NCBI GenBank assembly: GCA_030620065.1
Contig: JAUXFJ010000007.1
Location: forward strand, 1-15,995
Origin: Anaerolineaceae bacterium
Lineage (GTDB): Bacteria > Chloroflexota > Anaerolineae > Anaerolineales > Anaerolineaceae
Reading direction: 5' to 3'
Length of the DNA stretch: 15,995 bases
Positions 1 through 5,641 of this stretch are shown in pieces; the stretch's first letter is position 1, and each line of letters begins with the position of its first letter. A program made the translations under genes and the position numbers. Under the pieces are notes generated by a model. It did not search any database, was not told the origin of the DNA, and saw nothing but the letters and a program-made list of their open reading frames with translations.

Positions 1-1
1 G

Positions 2-571
2 ATGGCAGAAATTGCATTGAATCGAGCAAAACGTCTTGTTGAAACTGGGCTTGATGTGGTCATATTGATGGACTCTTTGACAAGGCTTGCACGCGCATAT
101 AACTTGGTGGTAAATCCATCAGGCCGGACACTTTCTGGTGGTATGGATCCATCTGCTTTGTATCCCCCAAAACGTTTCTTTGGAGCTGCTCGAAACTTGG
201 AAGATGGAGGTAGCCTGACGATCATTGCTACTTCTTTGGTTGATACAGGTTCACGTTTGGATGATGTTGTATACGAAGAGTTTAAGGGTACAGGGAATAT
301 GGAACTGCACTTATCGAGACGCTTACAAGAGAGGCGTGTTTTCCCAGCGATTGATATTGAACGATCCTCAACTCGGCGCGAAGAATTGTTGTTAGGTCCT
401 GATATCCTTCAACGTGTCTGGTTGCTGCGGCGTATGTATTTGCAAATGATTGGAAAACCACCGCAAGGAGCGGGCATGGATACTTCAGTAGCTACTGAGG
501 CTATTATTCAAAGGTTAGCAAGAACCAAAACTAACATTGAATTTCTTGAAGCATTATCTGATGGTGCATAA
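2..571 (+). CDS. rho: Transcription termination factor Rho, C-terminal part (5' end outside window)
   Basis: Rho is the hexameric RNA-dependent ATPase that ends transcription at unstructured C-rich RNA. About 189 C-terminal residues are present. The reading frame is open from the first bases and the first Met is internal, so the RNA-binding domain and Walker A lie upstream of the window. Visible motifs are the Walker B segment LMDSLTRLARAYN, the Q-loop region ending SGGMDPSALYPPKRFFGAARN (residues 40-64), the R-loop region YEEFKGTGNMELHLSRR, and the arginine-finger region FPAIDIERSSTRREELL. The C-terminal subunit-interface helix ends in LARTKTNIEFLEAL. A short segment near residues 150-160 (GKPPQGAGMDTS) is longer than in E. 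coli Rho. The next gene starts 23 bases downstream with no terminator between them, which suggests co-transcription. Identification is secure. Confidence 0.97.
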   Translation: MAEIALNRAKRLVETGLDVVILMDSLTRLARAYNLVVNPSGRTLSGGMDPSALYPPKRFFGAARNLEDGGSLTIIATSLVDTGSRLDDVVYEEFKGTGNMELHLSRRLQERRVFPAIDIERSSTRREELLLGPDILQRVWLLRRMYLQMIGKPPQGAGMDTSVATEAIIQRLARTKTNIEFLEALSDGA

Positions 572-594
572 TACAACTCTACTGTTTTGTCGAG

Positions 595-1710
595 GTGAAA
601 ATTTTGTCTGAACAAAATACTCAGAATCAATCCGTAAAGAAGAAAAACAAACTCTTTACATGGATTTCTTGGGGCGGGACTGTAATATTGACAATTTTAT
701 TGGTGTCGATCCTGATCTGGCAGCCAAAAGTTGCTCAGTCAATGGCCGAATTAGCTATGGGCAGTGAAGCTGGAACTTCGGTTTCAGAGATAGTGAGTGT
801 TCCTCGGGAAGCGCTTGAGAGTATGCCGGATTTTAACGTGTCTAGTGCAAAGAGCGTTCTGCTGCGAAAATCAGAAACGCATACAGAAGCACCTACGCAG
901 CTGCGGATTGACGTGATTGAATACACGGTAGAGCAAGGGGATGCTATTTTCAGTATTGCGAAGAAATATAACATTTCACCCGAGACTTTACTTTGGTCAA
1001 ACTATGATGTGTTGCACGATAATCCCCACTTTTTAGAGATTGGGCAAACCTTGCGTATTCCTCCAACGAATGGGATTTGGTATTTGTGGGAAGAAAATGA
1101 TAATTTGGAAACTGTTGCTAGTGAATATAAGGCGCGTGTTGATGATATTGTCAATTGGTTTGGCAATAGACTGGATTTAACAAACCCGACCATTGACCCT
1201 GGCACTTATGTCATGATCCCTGGTGGAGAACGAGAGTTTCAACAGTGGGTTGTTCCAACCATTCCTCGCGGCAGGGCTGGTGTGGTAGCGACGGTTCTTG
1301 GGCCTGGTTCTTGTGATACGAGCGGAGGAGGAGCTTTTGGGACAGGTTACTTTGCCTGGCCGGCAGATAACCACTATCTTTCTGGGAACGATTATTGGTC
1401 TGGTCATCTCGCAATTGATATAGCAGCAGGTAGTGGCGCGCCAATTTATGCGTCCGATAGTGGCTTGGTTGTTTATTCGGGTTGGATAAGCGGCGGTTAT
1501 GGCAATATGGTCATGATCGATCATGGCAATGGCTATCAAACGCTTTATGCCCATCTCAGTTCTATTATGATCAACTGCGGGAGCAGTGTCTATCAAGGTC
1601 AAACCATTGGGTTGGCTGGTATGACAGGCGGTACATCAACCGGTCCGCACCTCCATTTTGAGATTCGTTACCTAGGTGGTTTTATAAATCCATGGATGGT
1701 CTTACCTTGA
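595..1710 (+). CDS. Membrane-anchored LysM/M23 peptidoglycan endopeptidase
   Basis: Likely an extracytoplasmic enzyme that cleaves peptidoglycan cross-links. Layout: a basic N-terminus, one membrane helix at about residues 22-42, and a low-complexity stretch to about 105. LysM 1 follows at about 108-156 (YTVEQGDAIFSIAKKYNIS), then a more divergent LysM 2 at about 161-209. The LytM/M23 zinc domain spans about 252-370. Its metal and catalytic residues are all visible: H271 and D275 in GHLAID, H320 in LYAHLS, and H352/H354 in GPHLHFE. The enzyme is therefore predicted to be active. The start is ambiguous. GTG at 595 directly abuts GAGG, whereas TTG at 604 has GAGGTG (592-597) six bases upstream, so the true protein may be three residues shorter. 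It probably shares an mRNA with rho. The stop codon lies six bases before a tRNA promoter. Specificity (endopeptidase or amidase activator) cannot be read from sequence. Confidence 0.93.
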   Translation: MKILSEQNTQNQSVKKKNKLFTWISWGGTVILTILLVSILIWQPKVAQSMAELAMGSEAGTSVSEIVSVPREALESMPDFNVSSAKSVLLRKSETHTEAPTQLRIDVIEYTVEQGDAIFSIAKKYNISPETLLWSNYDVLHDNPHFLEIGQTLRIPPTNGIWYLWEENDNLETVASEYKARVDDIVNWFGNRLDLTNPTIDPGTYVMIPGGEREFQQWVVPTIPRGRAGVVATVLGPGSCDTSGGGAFGTGYFAWPADNHYLSGNDYWSGHLAIDIAAGSGAPIYASDSGLVVYSGWISGGYGNMVMIDHGNGYQTLYAHLSSIMINCGSSVYQGQTIGLAGMTGGTSTGPHLHFEIRYLGGFINPWMVLP

Positions 1711-1712
1711 TA

Positions 1713-1721
1713 TGTTATAAT
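1713..1721 (+). promoter_or_regulatory. Extended -10 promoter of tRNA-Arg
   Basis: TGTTATAAT matches the extended -10 consensus TGnTATAAT. It lies 13 bases before the first tRNA base, directly after the stop codon of the M23 gene. No good -35 hexamer is seen at the usual distance (TGGATG at 1693-1698), which fits an extended -10 promoter. Confidence 0.6.
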
Positions 1722-1734
1722 CCCCTAAACACTT

Positions 1735-1808
1735 GCTCCAGTAGCTTAATTGGATAGAGCAAGGCACTCCTAACGCCTAGGTTGGGGGTTCGAGTCCCTC
1801 CTGGAGCA
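1735..1808 (+). tRNA. tRNA-Arg (anticodon CCT)
   Basis: A full cloverleaf can be drawn. The acceptor stem GCTCCAG pairs with CTGGAGC over 7 bp. The D arm is GCTT/GAGC with GG in the loop. The anticodon stem is AGGCA/CGCCT and its loop CTCCTAA places anticodon CCT at 1769-1771. The variable region is five bases, and the T arm GGGGG/CCCTC has loop TTCGAGT. CCT reads AGG, hence arginine. The discriminator is A and the 3' CCA is not encoded. The lowest anticodon-stem pair (31-39) is A-C, a mismatch. The gene has its own promoter upstream and a hairpin terminator downstream. Confidence 0.95.
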
Positions 1809-1812
1809 TATA

Positions 1813-1844
1813 AAAAGCGCCCGGTTTCAAACCCAGGCGCTTTT
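1813..1844. terminator. Bidirectional intrinsic terminator
   Basis: AAAAGCGCC (1813-1821) pairs perfectly with GGCGCTTTT (1836-1844), and a GGT/ACC pairing is possible inside the loop. The built-in A and T ends provide a U-tract in both directions. It follows tRNA-Arg on the plus strand and the hypothetical gene at 1868-2248 on the minus strand. Confidence 0.88.
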
Positions 1845-1867
1845 CTGATTATTATTGTTAAGGGGGA

Positions 1868-2248
1868 TTAATTTAGCAATCCTTTATCTCTGCCATTATC
1901 GAGATCAAAATCAGGTTCTTCGTCAAGCGGGTCCTTTCGCACCCACAAAACGAGGATATCACCCTCTTCAGAAGTTAAGGCTTGCGCAGCCATGATGGGA
2001 GTCTGCTTGGTCAAGCCAATGCGATCGCGGTATTCAAGATACATGATTGATTTATTCTGCCAGGCTAGATGACAGCGTTCAACGAGTGCCTGACCATTAA
2101 AGGTTCGCAGTGTTGTCCGGGCGGCATCGTAGAGGAACGGGCTTTCAAAAAGCCCGGCTGTCCAACTATGCAAGCCGGTTAAGGGATCTTCAGCCAGAGG
2201 TTCAAAGACAGGTGTAGGTCCTTCAATGATTGTGATTTTATCGTTCAT
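1868..2248 (-). CDS. Small conserved-looking hypothetical protein (126 aa)
   Basis: I do not recognise a named family. The start is set at the ATG giving MNDKITIIEGPTPVFE. A GTG nine codons upstream would add a segment that overlaps the likely promoter. The protein is acidic and soluble, with no signal peptide or membrane helix. The centre is rich in aromatics (HSWTAGLFESPFLYDAARTTLR, residues 27-48). It is followed by FNGQALVERCHLAW and a strand-like LEYRDRIGL segment, and the tail is acidic (DPLDEEPDFDLDNGRDKG). Real coding is supported by a good sigma-70-like promoter, a shared terminator at the 3' end and the absence of competing frames. The ribosome site is weak (GAG about 12 bases upstream). 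Function unknown. Confidence 0.75.
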   Translation of the reverse strand: MNDKITIIEGPTPVFEPLAEDPLTGLHSWTAGLFESPFLYDAARTTLRTFNGQALVERCHLAWQNKSIMYLEYRDRIGLTKQTPIMAAQALTSEEGDILVLWVRKDPLDEEPDFDLDNGRDKGLLN

Positions 2249-2265
2249 TATTTTTCTCGTTGGTG

Positions 2266-2295
2266 ATAATACCACAAATCGCCTGTGATTTTCAA
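2266..2295 (-). promoter_or_regulatory. Sigma-70-like promoter of the 126-aa hypothetical gene
   Basis: On the minus strand, TTGAAA (2295-2290) and TATTAT (2271-2266) are separated by 18 bases. Each hexamer matches consensus at five of six positions. The expected transcript start is about ten bases before the ATG at 2248, giving a short leader. Confidence 0.5.
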
Positions 2296-2356
2296 TATTG
2301 AGAAGTAAATTTGAGCAGTTTTTACTTTTTGTTAATAAATATTCTGCATTAAATTC

Positions 2357-2395
2357 AACAGCACACTGGCATACTTGGACTTCCAGTGTGCTGTT
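2357..2395 (-). terminator. Hairpin terminator after the repeat-protein gene
   Basis: AACAGCACACTGG (2357-2369) pairs perfectly over 13 bp with CCAGTGTGCTGTT (2383-2395) around a 13-base loop. It begins 18 bases past the stop codon of the leftward repeat-protein gene. The minus-strand U-run is short (TTGAATTT), so termination may be only moderate. Confidence 0.7.
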
Positions 2396-2413
2396 CTTGT
2401 TATGCGAATAGGT

Positions 2414-3421
2414 TTATGGAAAGGTATTGTTATAGAACCAGTTGAATGCGTAATATCCACCCGATATGGCTTCAAGGCGGATTGCAATCAGATTTTCTCC
2501 GTATAAGCCGACGGGTATTGAATAGGTTTTTGAAAAAATTCCGCCTGGTCCAGAATTTGTTGTGGTCACATAAGCACCGTCAATACCTTTTGTACCCATT
2601 TTACCCATTGAAACTTTGAAGTCCATATTGACGGGGAAGTTATTCGTTTTTATTGTGACAGTATTGTTTTTGGTCACAGCGCTGATTGAAAATGTGGGAA
2701 TGCCGGTGTAACCAGGTGTGTAGGTGGGGATACTACTTGTATCATTATAGAACCAGTTATAGGCGTAGAAATCTCCTCCAGTGGCTTCAAGACGGATAGC
2801 GATCTGATAATCCCCATGCAAGGATGAGGGAATGTCGTACGTGGCATTAAAGTTTCCACCTGCTGCGGAGTTAAAGGTAGTTATGGTTATTCCATTAACA
2901 CCTTTGGTTCCCATTTTACCCATCGTGACTTTAAAATCTATATTGGCTGGGAAGTTGTTAGTTAAGATTGAGACCGTACTGTCCGTAACCACAGAAGAAA
3001 TGGAGAAAGTTGGGATACCAATATAACCGGCACTGCCCCCATTACTTTCCCACGGTCCATTATAAAACCAGTTATAGGCGTAATAAGTGCTATCTGTACC
3101 CTGTAGGCGGATAGCGATCAGATTCCGTCCTTGTAAGGCGGTTGGAATTATGAAGGTTCCATAAAATGAACCGCCCGAGCCAGTATTTATAGATATGACC
3201 TCAATGCCGCCAAGCCCTTTAGTTCCAAATTCACCCATCAGGACTTTAAAATCCTTATTGGCTGGGAAGTTCTTTGTATAGATGGTTACGTTTTTGTCTT
3301 CTTCGACGGCTACGATACTGAAGGTAGGGATAGTCGCTGACTGTACGGCTTTAGGATATACGGCGACGGAGAGCACCAATGCTAAAGTACACAAGATGAT
3401 CGTAAGACATGATTTTTTCAT
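2414..3421 (-). CDS. Secreted protein of three exact 105-residue repeats
   Basis: The start is the ATG giving MKKSCLTIILCTLALVLSV, because GGAG (3431-3428) lies exactly six bases upstream. The open frame extends further but without such a site. Residues 1-29 form a classical signal peptide ending VQSA, so the protein is exported. The mature part is three copies of a 91-residue unit, at residues 31-121, 136-226 and 241-331, each separated by a 14-residue Gly/Ser/Pro/Tyr linker. The period is therefore exactly 105 residues with no indels. Each unit runs IPTFSI, then NFPANxDFKVxMGxMGTKG, GGxF, IAIRLEA, and ends NWFYN. Units 2 and 3 agree at 58 of 91 positions by eye. The pattern of alternating hydrophobics suggests a beta-sandwich module. 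I have seen similar repeats in Anaerolineae-type proteins but know no assigned function. Adhesion or carbohydrate binding is only a guess. Confidence 0.9.
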   Translation of the reverse strand: MKKSCLTIILCTLALVLSVAVYPKAVQSATIPTFSIVAVEEDKNVTIYTKNFPANKDFKVLMGEFGTKGLGGIEVISINTGSGGSFYGTFIIPTALQGRNLIAIRLQGTDSTYYAYNWFYNGPWESNGGSAGYIGIPTFSISSVVTDSTVSILTNNFPANIDFKVTMGKMGTKGVNGITITTFNSAAGGNFNATYDIPSSLHGDYQIAIRLEATGGDFYAYNWFYNDTSSIPTYTPGYTGIPTFSISAVTKNNTVTIKTNNFPVNMDFKVSMGKMGTKGIDGAYVTTTNSGPGGIFSKTYSIPVGLYGENLIAIRLEAISGGYYAFNWFYNNTFP

Positions 3422-3427
3422 TTTTAA

Positions 3428-3431
3428 CTCC
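3428..3431 (-). promoter_or_regulatory. Ribosome binding site that sets the repeat-protein start
   Basis: GGAG on the minus strand, six bases before the ATG at 3421. It favours a start 21 codons inside the longest open frame, which also begins the protein at a standard signal peptide. Confidence 0.8.
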
Positions 3432-3521
3432 ATATCTAAATACGAATCAAGTCTCCTCAGGATAGGATATCTTGATATTTGCAATATAGCCTTGCAACTC
3501 TCGTGCCAAATTCCGATAATG

Positions 3522-3636
3522 ACGCGCGGCGCGTGATTCTAATGCATAGATAATCAAGGGAAGACCCGCTATCTGCAATATCCTTGCCTTTTAGTAAAAG
3601 GCAAAGAGCAACAACATGGTTGTTTCGCCTTGCTCT
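3522..3636 (-). other. Multi-hairpin 5' leader of the repeat-protein gene (candidate structured RNA)
   Basis: Between the likely transcript start (near 3649) and the ATG there are about 228 bases with four stem-loops read leftward. The first is AGAGCAA/TTGCTCT (3636-3630 with 3611-3605), enclosing CAAC/GTTG. The second is the near-perfect palindrome TTGCCTTTTAGTAAAAGGCAA (3584-3604). The third is AGATA/TATCT (3548-3574) with inner GGG/CCC. The fourth is the GC-rich palindrome ACGCGCGGCGCGT (3522-3534). None of these matches a riboswitch I can name. There is no open frame of note, so the region is non-coding. Confidence 0.45.
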
Positions 3637-3655
3637 ATTTGGAGCATCTATTTAT

Positions 3656-3664
3656 ATTATAGCA
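3656..3664 (-). promoter_or_regulatory. Extended -10 promoter of the repeat-protein gene
   Basis: The minus strand reads TGCTATAAT (3664-3656), a perfect TGnTATAAT element. A transcript would start near 3649. The left arm of the 13-bp inverted repeat (3664-3676) begins at its upstream edge, where a regulator would block or recruit polymerase. Confidence 0.55.
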
Positions 3665-3720
3665 TGATAGCAAACATATATATATACTGTTATGTGTTGG
3701 TGTGTTCTGTTTGCTATCAT
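3664..3720. repeat. 13-bp perfect inverted repeat with 31-base spacer
   Basis: ATGATAGCAAACA (3664-3676) and its exact reverse complement TGTTTGCTATCAT (3708-3720) surround an AT- and TG-rich spacer. No target-site duplication is seen outside the arms, so a mobile element is not supported. The position next to the extended -10 at 3656-3664 suggests a paired operator or a DNA-looping site. It could also fold as a hairpin in RNA. Confidence 0.6.
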
Positions 3721-3945
3721 AGACGAACTTGGAAATATTGCTTTGAAATACCTCTAAAAATTAATTACTAAGTAATATATATCCTTTTCATGTCTGGATC
3801 ACGAAGTAGTTTTATTAGAGAAGTGCGAATGAGCAGTAGAATTATTGTTAGAAATAGGATAGGATATATTAGAAGAAGGTTAGCTTTATAAAAACCGTCA
3901 GAGGGTTAAGCTGTACATCTTATATTGATTAGGAACTGACCTCGT
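3721..3945. other. Intergenic region before the second M23 gene
   Basis: No gene is seen. It holds a small palindrome ATTACTAAGTAAT (3764-3776) and a weak stem AGCTT/AAGCT with inner AACC/GGTT at about 3883-3911. AGGA (3931-3934) lies 11 bases before the ATG at 3946 and is the likely ribosome site. No clear -35/-10 pair was found. Confidence 0.4.
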
Positions 3946-4653
3946 ATGCGAAAATCGTTTTGGATTATCTTATTGATTGTTGTGGTCCTTGCAGTTGTTG
4001 CGTTTTTTATTTCCAGGCGTTATTTCTCTCCATCTAGCCGTACAGGAATGTTATTAAGCTGGTTACGTAAACCCGAAGCTCATCCTGAATGGGCGGTCTC
4101 AGCTGGTGAGAAATGCTCTGATGCCCCATTTATTCTCCCAACGGATGGTTTGATCGGTTACTTGTGGGATGATTCGTTTAAACTGGGCCACCGTCATCAG
4201 GGGATCGATATTTTTGGTGGAACGAATCCTGGCGAGACACCTGTTTTTGCCGTATATGATGGTTATCTAACAAGACTTGCAGATTGGAAATCAACTGTGA
4301 TCATCAGGATACCGGAGGATCCTCTTCATACGCAGAGTGTAATTTGGACCTATTATACGCACATGGCGGATGCTGGTGGCAGATCATTCATCATCTCAGA
4401 TTTTCCACCAGGGTCATATGAGATTTTCGTGCAAGCAGGTACCTTGCTGGGGTATCAGGGGAATTATTCAGGGGAGCTTGAAAAACCAGTCGGCGTGCAT
4501 TTACATTTTTCTATCGTCAAAGCTGACGGTGAAGGACACTTTCTAAACGAATTAGATATTAATAATACACTCGATCCTTCACCATATTTCAATTTGCCTC
4601 TAAACGCACATAAAAACTTAGGACAAGTGCCGGTATGCAATTCGGATAATTGA
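3946..4653 (+). CDS. Membrane-anchored M23 family metallopeptidase
   Basis: Residues 5-22 form a single membrane helix after MRKSF, so the catalytic part should face outward. The M23 zinc site is complete: H84 and D88 in HRHQGIDIFG, H139 in TYYTHMAD, and H185/H187 in GVHLHFSI. Compared with the LysM/M23 protein at 595-1710, it has no LysM domain. It also has a longer insertion (about residues 140-180) between the third histidine and the HxH motif, including a DFPPGSYEIFVQAGTLLGYQG segment. A short tail follows the domain. The start is the only ATG before the membrane helix. The likely role is peptidoglycan hydrolysis or remodelling. It stands alone: the next gene is 119 bases away and has its own ribosome site. 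Confidence 0.88.
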   Translation: MRKSFWIILLIVVVLAVVAFFISRRYFSPSSRTGMLLSWLRKPEAHPEWAVSAGEKCSDAPFILPTDGLIGYLWDDSFKLGHRHQGIDIFGGTNPGETPVFAVYDGYLTRLADWKSTVIIRIPEDPLHTQSVIWTYYTHMADAGGRSFIISDFPPGSYEIFVQAGTLLGYQGNYSGELEKPVGVHLHFSIVKADGEGHFLNELDINNTLDPSPYFNLPLNAHKNLGQVPVCNSDN

Positions 4654-4712
4654 TTATGTTAAAGTCAATATTATTCATATTAGTATTGCTAATTAATGGT
4701 TGTTTTTAATCG

Positions 4713-4718
4713 TATAAT
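4713..4718 (+). promoter_or_regulatory. Possible -10 element for the MBL-asparaginase-nth unit
   Basis: TATAAT lies 54 bases before the ATG at 4773. No convincing -35 is at 16-18 bases; TTGCTA at 4686-4691 is 21 bases away. Weak call based on the exact hexamer and location. Confidence 0.35.
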
Positions 4719-4772
4719 AATTTAGTAGTTTAACCGAGGCGAACAATTAGAGAGATTACTGTGGAGTAGTAT

Positions 4773-5621
4773 ATGAAGGAAATCACTAAAGATATATTTA
4801 TAGAGTCGAATTTCTCGGGCGTGGTCGTTGGTGTTATTCGTACATCGCGTGGGCTAATACTAATAGATGCTCCTTTCCGATTGGAAGATCAGCATGCATG
4901 GCGAGAAGCCTTGCAAAATATTGGTGGGGGGAGCAACCGCGTACTGATCAATTTAGATACACATATTGACCGGACTTTAGGTGTAAAGGGTATGAGTAGC
5001 GTGGTTATCGCCCAGGAAAAGGCAGTTTTGATGCTAAAGAATCGCCCTAGCTCCTTGCGTGCACAGGATATGGACGCTGGGGCAATGTGGGAAGTATATG
5101 AAGGCTTGAGCAGTATTCGTTGGGTTTCCCCCGAGATCACATTCGCGAACAGATTGTTTCTTAATATGGACGAGCACCGAGTCCTTTTTGAACATCATTC
5201 TGGTGCAAATGTCGCCGGTGTGTGGGTAAAAGTTCCACATGCTAAAGTCGTTTTCGTTGGGGATTCGATACTTGTTAATCAGCCGCCTTTCTTGGCTTAT
5301 GCAGATCTGGATGCTTGGCTGGTTGATCTTAAACTTCTTTTATCATCTGAATATCGAGATTATCTTATTGTTAGTGGCCGGGATGGACTAGTCACGAAAG
5401 ATGATATCCGCGAGATGGTTAAATTAATAAAATCAATTCAAAGATCGCTCATCCGTTTAATTGATAAAAATGTGGACGCAGGAGAAATTTCTAACCTGGC
5501 GGCAAGAATGCTGAGACGTTATGATAGCAAAAAGGCTTGTAAAGAAACCTATCTAAATCGTCTGCGCTGGGGGCTTAGTATGTATTATGATAAGCAATTA
5601 CGACCCGAAAAAGATAAGTGA
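4773..5621 (+). CDS. Metallo-beta-lactamase-fold protein with degenerate metal site
   Basis: The fold is recognisable. There is an early strand pair with TSRGLILIDAPFRLEDQHAW (residues 24-43), where the usual motif-1 Asp is D32. A strand runs into the metal motif position (NLDTHIDRTLG, 60-70). A late HSGANVAGVWVKVPHAKVVFVGDSI block (142-166) keeps H142 and D164. The canonical HxHxDH is here DTHIDR, so the first and last histidines are replaced by Asp and Arg. The usual terminal histidine is also absent (SGRDGL, 201-206). Two-metal hydrolase activity is therefore doubtful; a one-metal or non-catalytic role is possible. A helical tail (about 208-270) follows. GGAG at 4763-4766 is well placed. 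The asparaginase gene begins 20 bases downstream, so the two are likely co-expressed. Substrate unknown. Confidence 0.78.
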   Translation: MKEITKDIFIESNFSGVVVGVIRTSRGLILIDAPFRLEDQHAWREALQNIGGGSNRVLINLDTHIDRTLGVKGMSSVVIAQEKAVLMLKNRPSSLRAQDMDAGAMWEVYEGLSSIRWVSPEITFANRLFLNMDEHRVLFEHHSGANVAGVWVKVPHAKVVFVGDSILVNQPPFLAYADLDAWLVDLKLLLSSEYRDYLIVSGRDGLVTKDDIREMVKLIKSIQRSLIRLIDKNVDAGEISNLAARMLRRYDSKKACKETYLNRLRWGLSMYYDKQLRPEKDK

Positions 5622-5641
5622 TCCCGGAGAAAGAATAATTA

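Noticed and set aside
1177..1602. 141-codon open frame antisense to the LysM/M23 gene
   Set aside because: It lies fully within a gene with intact catalytic motifs, has basic low-quality composition, and lacks a ribosome site and recognisable features.
3540..3650. Cyclic-di-GMP-I riboswitch on the minus strand
   Set aside because: Only fragments resemble the core. The GNRA-capped stem and the GGACGCAAAGCC segment are missing, and a strong local hairpin (GAGCAA/TTGCTC) would preclude the known fold.
3421..3660. Hammerhead ribozyme (CTGAGGA and CGAAAC are both present on the minus strand)
   Set aside because: The two motifs are far apart and are not joined by the required three-stem core.
3664..3720. 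Inverted repeat as a MITE
   Set aside because: It is only 57 bases long with no flanking direct repeat, and its placement against a promoter fits an operator better.
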